Shown: one piece after another, positions 1-11,385 of the stretch
How the letters are laid out: each line of letters opens with the position of its first letter
How positions within the stretch are numbered: position 1 is the stretch's first letter
Assembly: GCA_030549495.1 (NCBI GenBank)
Contig: JAUIRK010001045.1
Coordinates: 1-64,000 of the forward strand
DNA from: Nectonema munidae
Lineage: Eukaryota > Nematomorpha > Nectonematoida > Nectonematidae
Reading direction: 5' to 3'
DNA: 64,000 bases
Notes under the pieces: generated by a model
Seen by the model: the letters and a program-made list of their open reading frames with translations, nothing else
Databases searched by the model: none
Told to the model about the DNA's origin: nothing
Translations under genes and position numbers: made by a program

Positions 1-125
1 AGTTAGGATGAGGGTACTTCTTCTTCATTATCTTATCCCCTAAATGGGGGTCGATGGCTTGATCCTGTTTCTCCATAGGTTCCATAGAGTTTTGGATCAT
101 TGCAAAGTAAATTGGAGCAGAATTT

Positions 126-473
126 TTACAAGCCGAATGCCCTTCCTTCCTGATGAGGGTACTTATATTTTATAAATAAACTTGACATTTTTGAAATCAA
201 TATTGAACATAACTTATTGATATCTTTGGTCATGAGGTATTCACATGTCCCATCGTTTTTCATTTTTTTAATCTTTTTATTGCCCTTGATATCTAAAACT
301 TCGGTGTACTCAATTTTTCTAGGCACTAAATATCGTCCAATTTCAAGAAGTTCTATTGATACACCATATTGGTCTTTTATATATGTTTCTAAACTTCTAT
401 TAAAACTCTGAATTCTAACCCTTTGTCCGTATTCATCAACAAATGGAATCCAAGATACTAGTAAATGTCTTTT
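126..473 (-). other. Unrecognised open frame, about 115 codons
   Basis: A minus-strand frame is open from about 473 down to a stop at 126-128; the first Met is at 326. It reads as a charged, Lys/Ile-rich polypeptide containing VSWIPFVDEYGQRV and EIGRYLVPRKIEYTEVLD. I recognise no family. Just upstream, in another frame, is a stretch (FNYCFGEIIDHILFWTNEN) that faintly recalls the first helical part of piggyBac transposases, so a decayed mobile-element gene is possible. No start context, introns or repeats decide the matter. Confidence 0.2.
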
Positions 474-810
474 TTACAGAACTTATCATTAGTAATTTTA
501 CTTTCATTTTTAACATTTTCATTTGTCCAAAACAAAATGTGATCTATAATTTCTCCAAAACAGTAGTTGAAAAAAGTTTTTTTATCAAAAGCACACGTCT
601 GAAATTCTTTTATTTTAAACTGTCATCAAATACGATTACATCAATATACGCACAAATCTCTATAAGCACGCATTTTATTAATAAAATTTGTCTTCGATAA
701 TAAAAAGTGAAAAGTTGTACGATTTACTTCCTATATTTTACATATTGTTTGTTTTACATAAGAGCTTATATCGAATGTCGACTATATAAATGAGAGCAAA
801 AATCGAATAA

Positions 811-1094
811 GGGTGTGACTTTTTAACGGAATGCATCGGAATCCCCGATATCCACCTCAAAAGTGTATTATTTGTTAAAACATCTAACAACTGGTTTTTT
901 TAATGTCAAAAACCTGTTTTACATGGATATTTTTATTAACATATGAATTCATACGAAACTACATCAAAATCAATTCATATATTTAAAAAAATATTGATGT
1001 AAAATAGGTTCTTGGCTTTCAAGAAACACCTTGGTGCAAGTTTTTTAAAAAAAATCACACTATTTAAGTGGATTCCTGGCTAAAAATCACACCC
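811..1094. mobile_element. Palindromic MITE, about 284 bp
   Basis: The two halves are imperfect inverted copies: the left arm begins GGGTGTGACTTTTTAACGG and the right arm ends GCTAAAAATCACACCC, with further matches inside (AACCTGTTTTACAT against ATGTAAAATAGGTT). The flanks carry similar words, cgaataa on the left and ttgaataa on the right, consistent with a decayed target duplication of 7-9 bp. No coding capacity is seen. A hAT or MULE derivative is possible from the duplication length, but the superfamily is not established. Confidence 0.6.
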
Positions 1095-1915
1095 GTTGAA
1101 TAATATTTAGATACCACTTGTCAATTTTGCTTTATTTATGTCTACGATGTTTAGGGCCTTTTAATCGAATTTCCTAAAACAGACTTTGATCTTTCAGTGT
1201 CTGTTATTTCAATTTTATTGTTATAACATCGTCATATGTAAAAACTTATCCCACTCACAACAGAACAGCTTGCCGTATATCGAGTTATTATTATGTAATA
1301 CGATATTTACAGAAATTTGATGAAATTCTGTTTTAGGAAAAACGCACTAATCTATTATCTTGAAAAAATTATGAAGAGATGATTTTTTCTAAATAAAATA
1401 TAATTTTTGACGCAAAGCATAAAAAATTTAATATTATATATACTATTAGATTTTAATAAAAGACAAACGTAACATTACAAAAAATTCAAAAACTTTTCCC
1501 TTATGTCATTTTTAAATACTATTTTGAAAACTTTAAAGGTTTTCAATTATAATAACTATTTTAAAAACATGACTATGTCCTAAAAAAATGAAAACGCCAA
1601 CTGTTTTATGAGTAAACTTCTTATATTTTCTAAGTATAGCTATTTTAAAATTAGGTCAAATTTAAAGGATTTGGTGGTTTTTCCACTCAAAAACTTTAAA
1701 ATCACAAAATATTATTGCGTTGAAGGTGAAATATGCCTCTTAGACTCTGTCGTAAAGAGATAGAAAACTGAAGAAATAGTAAACTATTTTTTCCATTTCT
1801 TTTTGAATTTTTGTTTTATTGTAGTAAAACTATATGAAAGAGAATGACAAATTTTATTTAGTTTTGATGAAAACAAAAATTTTCTTAATGGAAAAACTTT
1901 GTTTTTGATAGACGT
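1095..1915. other. AT-rich stretch, nothing recognised
   Basis: Long A and T runs with no open frame of note and no repeat that I can match elsewhere in the window. Confidence 0.5.
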
Positions 1916-2335
1916 CAAAAAAATTGTTTCGATATGAACGCGTCTCATAGGTACAGAAAATACAACAAAATAATTTTTTATGTTCTTTCCCATAGTAAAT
2001 CTACTATAAAAAATATGTCAAGTTTGGGACGTTATTTTTGTAAACTAAATTTTTTTTGAGGAGAAAAATGGAAATTTAGTTTTAAGTGGAAATGTCAATT
2101 CGACATGAACGTGTCTTATGGGTACAGAAAAAACAACTAAATAATCAAAAATTCCCTTTTTCCGTTTACATTTTCATTTTATTGTTATATGGAAACAAGT
2201 CTACTAGGAAAAATATCTCAAGTTTAAGGGGGTTATTTTTGGAAACAAAACTTTTTTCGAAAGGAAAAATGGAAATTTAGATATAAAAAGACTCGAAAAA
2301 TGTCGATTCGACATGAACGTGTCCTAGGGGTTAAG
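1916..2335. repeat. Tandem repeat, unit about 175-206 bp
   Basis: Two full units and the start of a third. Each unit carries the anchor TTCGAYATGAACGYGTCT followed by a 'gggtacagaaaa.acaac' stretch and a 'gaaaaatggaaatttag' end. Anchors lie near 1927, 2097 and 2300. The small open frames here come from the repeat. Confidence 0.7.
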
Positions 2336-2814
2336 TTTTATCATACTTTGTTTAAAACTGTATCTCATTATGTAATATATTCTGTGATGATGAATTTGTA
2401 TCTGCATAGCTATAACATTTTTATGTTTCGTTTATTTAGTAAACTCATATAAATGATTATTTATATATGCTTACAAGCGCCTATAACTATTGGCTTATAT
2501 AATAACTATAAAAAGTTATCATGTCTTAATTTATTAATAATTTAACACAAATTTTAAAATAGCTTGTTATATAAAATATAATAATGAGCCCTAATTCGCA
2601 ATATTTTATTTCTTACTTATATACTTTCCCTCTCTCTACCTGTCTGAAGAAGCCTTGATGAGGGGAAATATCGCATCGTGATTAAGTATTTTTGTTTCAT
2701 CAATAAAGTTTTTAACTTATGCTTCTTTACTATATTTGTGCAATAAGGTTACTCACGATGGTGTATTGGCTCCCATGACAAAAGTAATAAAAATGTCTGC
2801 TCTTAATTATATGA
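2336..2814. other. AT-rich stretch with a degenerate ribozyme-like motif
   Basis: Mostly anonymous AT-rich DNA. Near 2644-2680 the plus strand has CTGAAGA, then GCCT-loop-AGGG, then GAAA, the order of a hammerhead core. Stem II has a mismatch and stem I pairs poorly, so at best it is a dead copy from a retroelement tail. Confidence 0.4.
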
Positions 2815-3064
2815 AATTTATTTCGAAATGAAAAGCACAAGATTAATTTTGAAAACCCAATATCTAAAAGGGTGGAGAAGGCTGAATTTGTGACGCCTGT
2901 ATCCAAACCTATATTCAAAGAAGGGGAATATTGGGGTTTCGGAAGCAATAGGAAGAAAAATGAGGCCAGATATTCGTATTCGCCGAACGGACTTGATTAT
3001 GAAAGAAATTGGGTGCATCATGCTGCGAAAAGAAGCTGGCTAAGAGAAATGTGTTGGTTGTTGT
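2815..3064 (+). CDS. Possible exon of an unknown gene
   Basis: A plus-strand frame stays open for about 83 codons in DNA less AT-rich than its surroundings. It contains EKAEFVTPVSKPIFKEGEYW and later NGLDYERNWVHHAAKRSW, a hydrophilic, aromatic-rich sequence with no transmembrane segment. A strong donor-like GTGAGT lies at the 3' end (about 3064). I do not recognise the protein and find no matching exon upstream or downstream. It could be one exon of a host gene, a mobile-element relic or chance. Confidence 0.25.
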
Positions 3065-3065
3065 G

Positions 3066-3922
3066 AGTGACATTTAGTTAATCTCTTCACTGTGCAGAAT
3101 GGTGTCGTGGCTTAATTGAATTTTGATGAGCACTTCCTCGGAAAATGGAAGTGAGTGAGAGCAAACACTGGATACAACACACTCCCCTCTGCATTAATAT
3201 TAATAACTTGCAAGAAGATGCTCTACTCGTATTTTATTAATGAATAAATAATGAATCTTAGCACTCACTTTTCAATTAGTTCCCAGAGATAATAAATTAG
3301 CACTCGTAACTTCATTCTGGGGTTCGCCAAGACTCGAAACAGCAAAACTCGACTATTAATCAAACATAATCTCAAATTCTTATTTTTACTTTGATATAAT
3401 AAATGCATCGTATGCACTTATGTCTGTATAGCATCACAAGTATTGTGTGTGACAAGACTTGAGTGAAACAGTATGTTAAATTATGTGTATATGATAATAG
3501 CTAAGTGCTTGAATTTGTAATATGCATTCATACTCATGTTGTGTCATCGCAAAAAATAATAATCAACTTTAAACTCGCATACCCTCTCTAAATGATCATA
3601 AAAGCTTTGCTACATATACTTGTTCTATATAGATAACATAGGGCTAGTACTCATTATTTTTTACCCATTTTAAACGTCTACTTAATAATTTGGAACAAAT
3701 TGACAATTACCTTCGCTCTCGGCATCTTTTAGTTGGTTTCGGCTCTATGATTTTTTCCCGTTTTGTAACTTTATAAAAAAATTGCTAAATCAAGTCTGTG
3801 ACTACTCATTAAAAAAGATTTTGAAGGTTGAATAGTTTTGTGTTTCATATTTTGAACGAATAAAGATGAAATTTCCTCCACTAAATCTGAATATCAAATA
3901 TATTTAATTTGGATATGTTTGT
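3066..3922. other. Intergenic, nothing recognised
   Basis: AT-rich DNA without a convincing frame or repeat. Confidence 0.5.
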
Positions 3923-4327
3923 TTAACGCCATCTAATTTAAAGAATAATTATAAAAGATAAATAAGTTATAACAAAATTTCGTATTTTCATGCAATGAAA
4001 ATATAAATTAATTATCAAGATATAAAATATATCATATATATTAATTTTTTTAACATCTTTTTGATGAAATTTTTCAAAAATTGTACTAGTTGTAGTGGCA
4101 TACATGCTCTGAAACGTACTATAAGTACACACATGTATCATCCATAGGCATGTCATTTTTCTCATCACTAGGGAATTGATAGTTTCATGTTTCATACAAA
4201 GCACAGCTTTACAAATGAAGGCGCAGTGTACTTTTATTGGATGCATCGACATTACAGGATTATTCTGTTGTTTTTTATCGTTTTTATCATATGAAACTCT
4301 TGAATAGATTTTATATACGGTCGTGTG

Positions 4328-4640
4328 TAAGAAGAAAAATCATTGAACGATTGTGATTACGTAATAAACAAAATTGTGGTGTATGTTTCGCAAAGAAGAG
4401 AGTAAGGAGAAAATCATTGAACTCATTGTGATTACGTAGTAAACACAATTGTGGTGTATGTTTCGCAAAGACGAGAGTAAGGAGAAAAATCATTGAAAAC
4501 ATTGCTTATTACGTAGTAAACAAAATTGTGGTGTATGTTTCGAAAGACGAGAGTAAGGAGAAAATCATTGAACTCATTGTGATTACGTAGTAAACACAAT
4601 TGTGGTGTATGTTTCGCAAAGACGATAGTGAGTGACATGT
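4328..4640. repeat. Minisatellite, 74-76 bp unit, about 4 copies
   Basis: Four near-identical units with starts near 4345, 4419, 4494 and 4570, each containing ATTACGTARTAAACAMAATT and GTGTATGTTTCGCAAAGA. The minus-strand open frames over it are repeat-encoded and not genes. It lies inside the span of piggyBac element 1, so it may be subterminal repeat material of that element. Confidence 0.85.
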
Positions 4641-4649
4641 CACTGGAAC

Positions 4650-6440
4650 AATCAATAAATTTTCACTCCATCGTGCTCCTTACATTTTGGTATTTGTTCA
4701 TTCCTTTCGCATTCGATTGACTTCAGTAGCTTCTCTTGACTTTCCAAATTTCTAATGTCTAGTACTTCACAGGAAACTGGAGATATTTCCTCAATTTCTA
4801 ATTGTTCCTCTGAATCATCCAGCAATTCTTCATTTGAAATTTCACAAGAAATAAATGACAACTTAGTAGCTCCTGATTCCACGGAATTTTACTGGGATCC
4901 ACGTGCAAGTTTAAGTGGTAGAGTGAGAGAATAAACATCGAAACTTTCTAATCATCCTGAGGCCCAAAGGACAATGTAAAAATAACTCTAATGCTCTATC
5001 TATTTTCAAATGTTTCATGACACCTGAAATAGTTCAGATATATACTCTATGACAATGTTAAAACTTAAAAGAACTATGAGTAAGTTTTTTTTTCATATGT
5101 GATTTGTGTTATTATTCATTTTTTCAGATCAAATTGTCCTAAAACTCAAATCTCAAATATTGTTACTTGAACTTCAAGGTTTATCACCTACTCTCTTATT
5201 TTGCCACACTTCTTTATATTGGTCAAAATTGGAAAAAAATTAAAATTTCTGATTTGTTTTCAACATTTGCAAGTCCTTTTTGAAAGCTGCATTGGACGCG
5301 ACATGTTCACTTTAATTCAAATTTTCATCAGATTTGATAAAAAAGATGAACGTGATAAAAATGACAAGATAAGCCCTATCAGACATATACACGATCACTT
5401 CTATAAAGTTTTTCCAAAGTTTTGGACTGCTCATTCTTCTGTGACAATTGATGAGCAGCTCGTATCATTCAGAGGGGGCTGTCCAGTAAAGTCTATGCCC
5501 TCACAAACCTGGAGTACGGTATGAAGTTTTACCATATTTGGATTAATATACAATTACTTTATGTCTCTGAAGTTTATGTGTCTGGATTGCAAGACTCCAC
5601 ATATTTTTCTGGATCATCAATTGTAAAGAGATGGTTGAAAATAGCAATGTTCCAAAAGGTTGTGGTCTGTTTACGGATCGTTTTTTTACCACTCATGAAC
5701 TTGCTGTATGGGCACATAACAAGTGTTTATCTCTTTGTGGAACAATTATGTCCAACAAGAGGTTTTGCCAATTGTGTTTCGTCCCCTTCATCTCAAAGAA
5801 CTGCGTTTGAATGAGTGCGAAAGCGTATTATATACTCAGATTACGTGTCCATTGCCGCATATATTCCTAAGAAGCATGCTCGGAGAAACTTCAAGGTAGT
5901 CTACTTACTCTCTTCCCAGCATAAAAATGTTCAAATCAGCAATATTGATTCAAAACCCGAAAGTATTCTGGCTTACAATGAACACAAAGGTGGTGTTGAT
6001 GTTGGCAACAGGATGATAAAAGCATACCGTGCATATAAACCTACAAGACGATGGCCCTTAGTGGCTTTTGTAATTACCTAGATATATGCACCTTGAACAC
6101 TTGGATTGTTGCTAAGTTCAATGCACCTCAAGATTATCCTCTCCAAAAGACAGTGGAAGAAAAGTCTTTATAAAAAGCCTAGCTTTTACTTGGTGAAGAA
6201 TGTATGAAAGCTCGCTCTACCATATCTGAATTGCAGATGAACATCAAGCATCTTTTCCATTTTTATGGCATTAGAGAGTGTGTGTCTGAACCTTTGGAGC
6301 CAAGTTCTAGTAAAAAGAGTTCTTGTTCTTTTGCGTATCTAAGAAGAACAAAACATCCAGACAATGTGAAAAGTGTTCTTTGTTTATCTGTAAATCTCAT
6401 TCTTCAATTTTGTGCATCAACTGTAAATAAATTTTGGTGA
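4650..6440 (+). pseudogene. piggyBac-type transposase relic (copy 1)
   Basis: Cut-and-paste transposase of the piggyBac family (DDE_Tnp_1_7), cutting at TTAA. Pieces appear in the right order but in different frames: an acidic Ser-rich N-terminus with FYWDPRASLSGRV (about 4780-4930); DKISPIRHI and TIDEQLVSFRGGCPVKS (5370-5500); a GLFTDRFFTTHELA block with one catalytic Asp (5660-5705); YNEHKGGVDVGNRMIKAYRA (5970-6040); and a Cys-rich C-terminal cross-brace finger (CEKCSLFICKSH, 6365-6425). Several frame changes and stops separate them, so it is inactive. The block order and the finger match copy 2 at 22.7-24.2 kb. Confidence 0.8.
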
Positions 6441-6465
6441 ATTCTTCAAGTTCATGTTTTTATTT

Positions 6466-6478
6466 TTAACGCCATCTA
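6466..6478 (+). repeat. piggyBac-type terminal motif, direct orientation
   Basis: TTAA followed by CGCCATCTA, the same as the left end at 3923. It lies just 3' of the relic transposase but points the same way as the left end, so it may be the start of another truncated copy rather than the true right end. Confidence 0.45.
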
Positions 6479-6479
6479 T

Positions 6480-7050
6480 TTTATAAAACGTCATGTTGAG
6501 AAGTTTTTTCTATTTTTTTCAAAAATTATTCGATAAAATTTAAATTTTAATGTCACATTGTGTAAAGTGTGTGAAATAGAAAATTTACATGCAACTTTCA
6601 TAATAGGTTTCTATGGAGGCACATTGATAAAAAACGCCTCAAAAATTTTTAGTGTAAAAAATGCATAGAGTCCGTAAAGCGAAGGTTAACCGACTATATT
6701 GGCATAAAGTATAAAATTTATAGAAGTGTTTATGTCGGGTAACGTAGTTGATTGTCTTGAAAATTCTTGTCAGTACTTCTTAGATAGTCGAAAAAGAAGG
6801 GGTACTATTGGATTTATTAAATCATAATTCAATGAATGTAAAAATAAAACCATCAGATAATTTCAAAAAGCGCTGGCAAGAAAGACATTATTCGTATCAA
6901 ATCTTCTACAAGTTTTTGTATATTTCGTTGAAACTTTAGAACTGATAGGTTATAAACGTCATGTTGATATGTATGGTAGAGTAGTTATTTTTGCTGGCTG
7001 AGATGGCAGTAATCGCAGTAGACATCACCTCGTTTCAATTTATCAATAGT
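6480..7050. other. Left flank of the MULE, nothing recognised
   Basis: AT-rich DNA without a confident gene. On the minus strand the last 65 bp before the MULE are open and read TIDKLKRGDVYCDYCHLSQQ to a stop; whether this belonged to the ISXO2-like gene on the other side of the MULE is unproven. Confidence 0.35.
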
Positions 7051-7051
7051 G

Positions 7052-8001
7052 CCTGGTCAAAACGGCCAAAAACCAAAACGGCCAAAACCAAAACGGCCAA
7101 AAACCAAAACAGCCAAAACCAAAACGGCCAAAAAGCAAAATGGCCAAAACCAAAACGGCCAAAAACCAAAACGGCCAAAAACCAAAACGGCCAAAACCAA
7201 AACGGCCAAAAACCAAACGGCCAAAAACCAAAACGGCAAAAAACCAAAATGGTCAAAACCAAAAATCAAAAATTTACAAAAAGTTGAATCCAGTCAAATA
7301 GTTTGATTTCGGGCAAATAAGGATAAATTTCAATTAAATTTCCTGATCCAATTTTAGTCAAATGTCATTTTTTTTTATCAAATTCACTCAAATCTGGTGT
7401 TTATACGAGCCCCAACCCAAACACCTTAACATTTCCGTCAAATGCTAACATTTAGTCACTGTTAAATTCAAACACATAACTCTAGACGTCTTAAAATATT
7501 TGGCGTTTTTTCAATTTGATATGAAGCATTTAAGTCTGTATCTCAAAATAAAAAAATTGATAAAAATTAGAAAAATACAAGTGCTCAAAATCAAAGCTTT
7601 TAAAAAAATCAAAGTAGCAATTTTTTTGTCAGTATCTTAACAAGAAAAGTTATCAGCACAAATTGTGTAAATTTTAGTTTAGAAAAAAGAGAGTCATGTA
7701 CATTGATTTGCCTATCCTTTTATCCAAAATACCTTGACATATCAAAAAATTTATTGTTTGGTAACTATTACAATCATTAGAAGTTGTAAAATTTGTTTGC
7801 TTTGCTATTTAAAAGTTGTGTTGTTTAGATGTTAACTTTCATTATCAGCTATGCAATTCACTAAAGTAGAAGTGAAAAAGTGCTATTGCTTTTGAGCTTT
7901 GTTTCGATGAATGTAACGATATCATTGTTCACGATTCCACGAGGACACTCCTCGATGAAGATTTTGATTGATCATCACAACGCTTGCTATATATTCAAGA
8001 T
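7052..8001 (+). repeat. MULE left inverted arm, 950 bp
   Basis: Matches 11386-12357 in inverse orientation almost throughout, for example CACGAGGACACTCCTCGATG near 7946 against its inverse near 11440, and CATAACTCTAGACGTC near 7474 against its inverse near 11900. The match stops sharply at the inner edge, ATATATTCAAGAT. Small open frames inside are not conserved coding. Confidence 0.9.
7060..7262 (+). repeat. MULE subterminal tandem repeat, 16-17 bp unit
   Basis: About a dozen units of AACGGCCAAAAACCAA or AACGGCCAAAACCAA, with a few decayed units. Because the unit lacks stops in several frames it yields spurious Lys/Asn/Gln or Phe/Trp-rich frames on both strands. The position at the very tip suggests a transposase-binding or replication-slippage zone, by inference only. 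Confidence 0.9.
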
Positions 8002-8178
8002 TGTGTTGTGCGCAGCCATATGGTGGACAAGATATAATTCGTTTCCAGACAAATTCTTTTTGAATTTTGTGAAATATACAACAGCTGAAGCTCATATATG
8101 ACATGAGATTAGGAAATGCACGATAGTTTGCTTTAATGTCCATTTATAAGCACTGAAAGATCCTTCATCCTCCATGGT

Positions 8179-8245
8179 ATGAAGTGCACAATACGCCAGT
8201 GCAGAAAATGTGGTACTCATTTCACTGAAGCTCATACGTGTGTTG
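8179..8245 (+). CDS. Possible upstream zinc-finger exon of the MULE
   Basis: A short frame starting with ATG at 8179 reads MKCTIRQCRKCGTHFTEAHT followed by Cys-Val, with a C-x2-C...H...C pattern, and runs into a donor-like GTAAAT at 8246. It lies between the left arm and the main gene. The reading phase does not connect simply to the next exon candidate at about 9058, so its membership is uncertain. Confidence 0.35.
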
Positions 8246-9075
8246 GTAAATATGATCCTTGCTTATAAAAACTTCAAATTTTCATTTATTATTTTTCAAA
8301 AAGTATAGAGTTAGCAATATTTTTATTATAACTTATATTATGAAAACATTAAATTTTCATTTTTCAGTGCGAAACTACGCATTTTTTATAATAATCTTTT
8401 TTCAACAAGATGCTCTCTGTTAATTTTTACCTTTCATAAACTATACTTTCAAGGTTTCCTCTACTGTTTAAAGTACCTTAAATAAGCTTATAATTATGAA
8501 TTTCACTTTTTAAATTTTTTATTTTAAAAACATTTTTCTTATGTTTCTTAAGAATTTCATCGAAATTTTGTTGTTATTCAAACAGTTTTCTTCTAACTAA
8601 CGTTAAAGTTGCAAACTTGATAAGTTAGGCTTCTGCTTCCTATTATTGAGCAATACAATATTATTGGAAAACCAACGTCGAATAAAAGAAGTCTAGTATA
8701 AATATTAGACAAGACCGAAGAAAATTACACATGTAAAAAACAAGGTTACACATCTCCAGATATCCTTAATAAAAAGTTGGTACTTGTAATCTACCACCCT
8801 TTTAGTCCAAAGCACAGTGTTAACTGCATAAACTAGACCCCTGCCTTATATGCCATCAAGATTTATATTTCATGAAAAAGTCAATACAGTTATTTATCAT
8901 ACTGACTCACTGATCATTGAAACGCTTGATCATTCTTTTGTTTTATTGTTATAGTTACAAATAAATTTCTATAATTCTTAAGACTTATATTATTAAGCTT
9001 AGTCGAGTTAAATGTTTATTTAATCCAATTAAGAGCAATAAAAATTTGTTCATTCAGGACAAAGAACAAGCTACA

Positions 9076-11044
9076 ATGAAAGTTATACAGAAAAGTAATG
9101 AAGTTTTTGAAGATGGATCAACATCTAATACACTTATAACAAGTAAAAACTATTGATTTTCGAATTTTTTATAGAAATCTTTAACTTTTCTTAGCTGATG
9201 AGTTCAATTATGCGATTTTATTGGAAAAGAGCTTGGACGATTCTCTACCCGCTGAAATCTTTTCAGAAGAAGTTGTTCCTGAATATGAAGTTATAGAAGA
9301 AGGGACTCAAAAAGCTAAAAGCGTTTTGCTTCACCAAAGAAAGTAAGAAATTATAAATTGTCGATACTTTTATGTATCTTTTCTTTTAAGGTTTTCTTTC
9401 ACTGTAAAGCACCGAACTTGTGATAAGACATATTGGAGATGTTGCAAAAGAACGTGTAAAGCTTCAATCATTCAGGAGGGCATTAACTTTAAAAATGGAA
9501 GGTATCATCATAACCATGATCAAGTAGAAGTTAGCTTGAAAGATAATGACATGTTGAGAAAGAATGTGAAAAGTATCGGCTCAGAAAACGTAAGGATACA
9601 TTAAAACATTATTATTAGAATTAAATTTATTTTTTTTAGTCTGCTTCTATCATTGTTTATGATGAAATGTTAAAAGTTAAAAATACGCCTAGTTACCGGA
9701 TCCAAACCAGCTAGTAAGAGTTGTGAACAGGAAAAGAGAAAAGCTAAGACCCCAACATTCAAACTCTCTGGATTTTATTTTAGAAGAAAGCCATATACCA
9801 TCTAACTTTCTAATTTCTGATTTGAGACACCGAGATGAACGCCACCTGTTATTTGCAACTTTAACACAATTAACTTTGCTTGCAGAAGCAAAAACTTGGT
9901 AAAAGGCAACTTTTCATTCAACTTCCTATATATTATGAGTTTCAGGTATGTTGATGGGACTTTTAAATTAATCAAAAAGCCGTTTGTTCAGTTGTTCTCG
10001 ATCCACACTTTTCTTCGATCTGATGATTGCGCAAAACAGCTACCTTTATTTTTTGTTTTAATGAGCTCAAGAAGAGAAGACGATTATGATATCATATTTC
10101 AAAAAGTAATTTAAAATTTTTTTATTTAGTTCAAAAAATAAGGTACACTTTTTAAAATGTCAATCGGATTTTTATCTAAAGGTATTTTTTTAACTTTTCA
10201 ATTATATTTAAGTTGAAGAGTTTGTTATCAAAAAATATAAAACTGAAAAAGGTGGTAACAGATTTCGAAAAAGCAGTATGGCAAGCATTAAGAAAAAACT
10301 TCCATTCTTGTCAAATATCTGGATGTTACTTTCATTGGTGTCAAGCTGTATGGAGAAAGGTTAGTTTATCCATCTATATTTTTTATGTTTTTGATCTTTT
10401 CATTTTAAGGTCCAAGAAGTTGGATTAACCGATGCTTTCAACTATGATAGAGGAACATATAAGTTTATCAAAAAAATTTTAGCTTTACCTCTTTTACCTG
10501 TACAATATATCAAGTAGAAAATACTTTTCATTAACAAACCAGTTTATTCTTCAGCTTCATTTTTTAAGATGTTTATTTGAAGAAATGAAATCTAATGCCT
10601 CTTTTGAAAAAATCCATGAGCTGTGCTTTTACATTGAAAACACTTGGATGATGGATAACATCTGGGGGCCTGGTGATTGGTGTGTTTTTAATCAGTCCAT
10701 TAGAACAAACAATGATGTTGAAGGGTGGCACAATCGCTTCAATAATAAAAAAACTACAAAGAATCTTTATGATGTTATAAGAAGAATTCACGAAGAAGCC
10801 ATGCTTTTATCTTTACAGGTTAGTTATATATATTTAAAGTAAAAGTATAACTAAAATTGAAATTTATTTCACAGATTCGACTGATTTCGGATAGAAAGTT
10901 GCAAAGAATTAAAAGAAAGTCTTACCAAAAACATCAAAAAAAGTGATGGAATTATGGCAAAAATATACGGAAGATTCTTTGAATATTAGAAGTCTTCATA
11001 AAAGACTTTCTTTAACTCAAAAAATTCCTGTAGTACGAAAATAA
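9076..11044 (+). CDS. MULE transposase with FLYWCH finger, multi-exon
   Basis: Transposase of the Mutator/MULE superfamily. Exons with GT-AG borders can be followed: introns near 9144-9193, 9342-9390, 9592-9639, 9898-9946, 10105-10213, 10359-10408 and 10819-10874, mostly 45-110 bp. In order: an acidic N-terminus; a FLYWCH-type finger (TCDKTYWRCC...HHNH) around 9410-9515; the catalytic region with YVDGTFKLI (first Asp, about 9949), KKVVTDFEKAVWQAL (second Asp, about 10250) and CYFHWCQAVWRK (C/H motif, about 10326-10360); a GLTDAFNYD block; and TNNDVEGWHNRFNNK (Glu, 10710-10750), the usual MULE C-terminal signature. Frame changes are visible near 9690 and near 10945, so the copy is probably just inactive. 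The start is the first ATG in the open exon; an earlier exon may exist. Confidence 0.75.
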
Positions 11045-11385
11045 CTACAATATTTTTTTCTTTATATATACTACATTTTCAATAAATTGTTTCAACATAG
11101 TTAAAAAACTTTTATTTAATTTTTACTATTTTGAAATAAAACTCATTTTTTGGTCTCCAAGTTTATTATATATTTTTATTAAAATTTCATTAAGTCAAGT
11201 GAAACTATATAATTATTTGAAGTTTCTATAATTGGGATCTATAAGTAGTTATTAAATGTTTTTTAATGTGTACCAGTGTCTCTATGTTTTAATAAATTGT
11301 TTGTATAATTAATTATGTTTGTTGGAGTAAAAAATTGAATAAAACTAAATTTTGAGTTTTCATTGTTTTTATGTATTTTGTTCAG

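Larger units (their letters stand above)
3923..6440 (+). mobile_element. Decayed piggyBac element 1
   Basis: The left edge is marked by TTAA followed by CGCCATCTA at 3923-3935. The same end motif in inverted form, TAGATAGCG-TTAA, closes the second piggyBac copy at 24277-24289, so I take it as the family's terminal repeat. A transposase relic fills 4650-6440. The right terminal repeat is not seen in the expected inverted form; a second copy of the motif in direct orientation lies at 6466. A 75-bp minisatellite sits between the left end and the gene. Confidence 0.6.

Noticed and set aside
4311-4638. Repetitive Phe/Leu-rich minus frames
   Set aside because: Encoded by a 75-bp minisatellite with no start, splice or conservation signal.
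4328-4640. CRISPR-like array
   Set aside because: Units are contiguous and alike over their full length, without unique spacers, and the DNA is eukaryotic.
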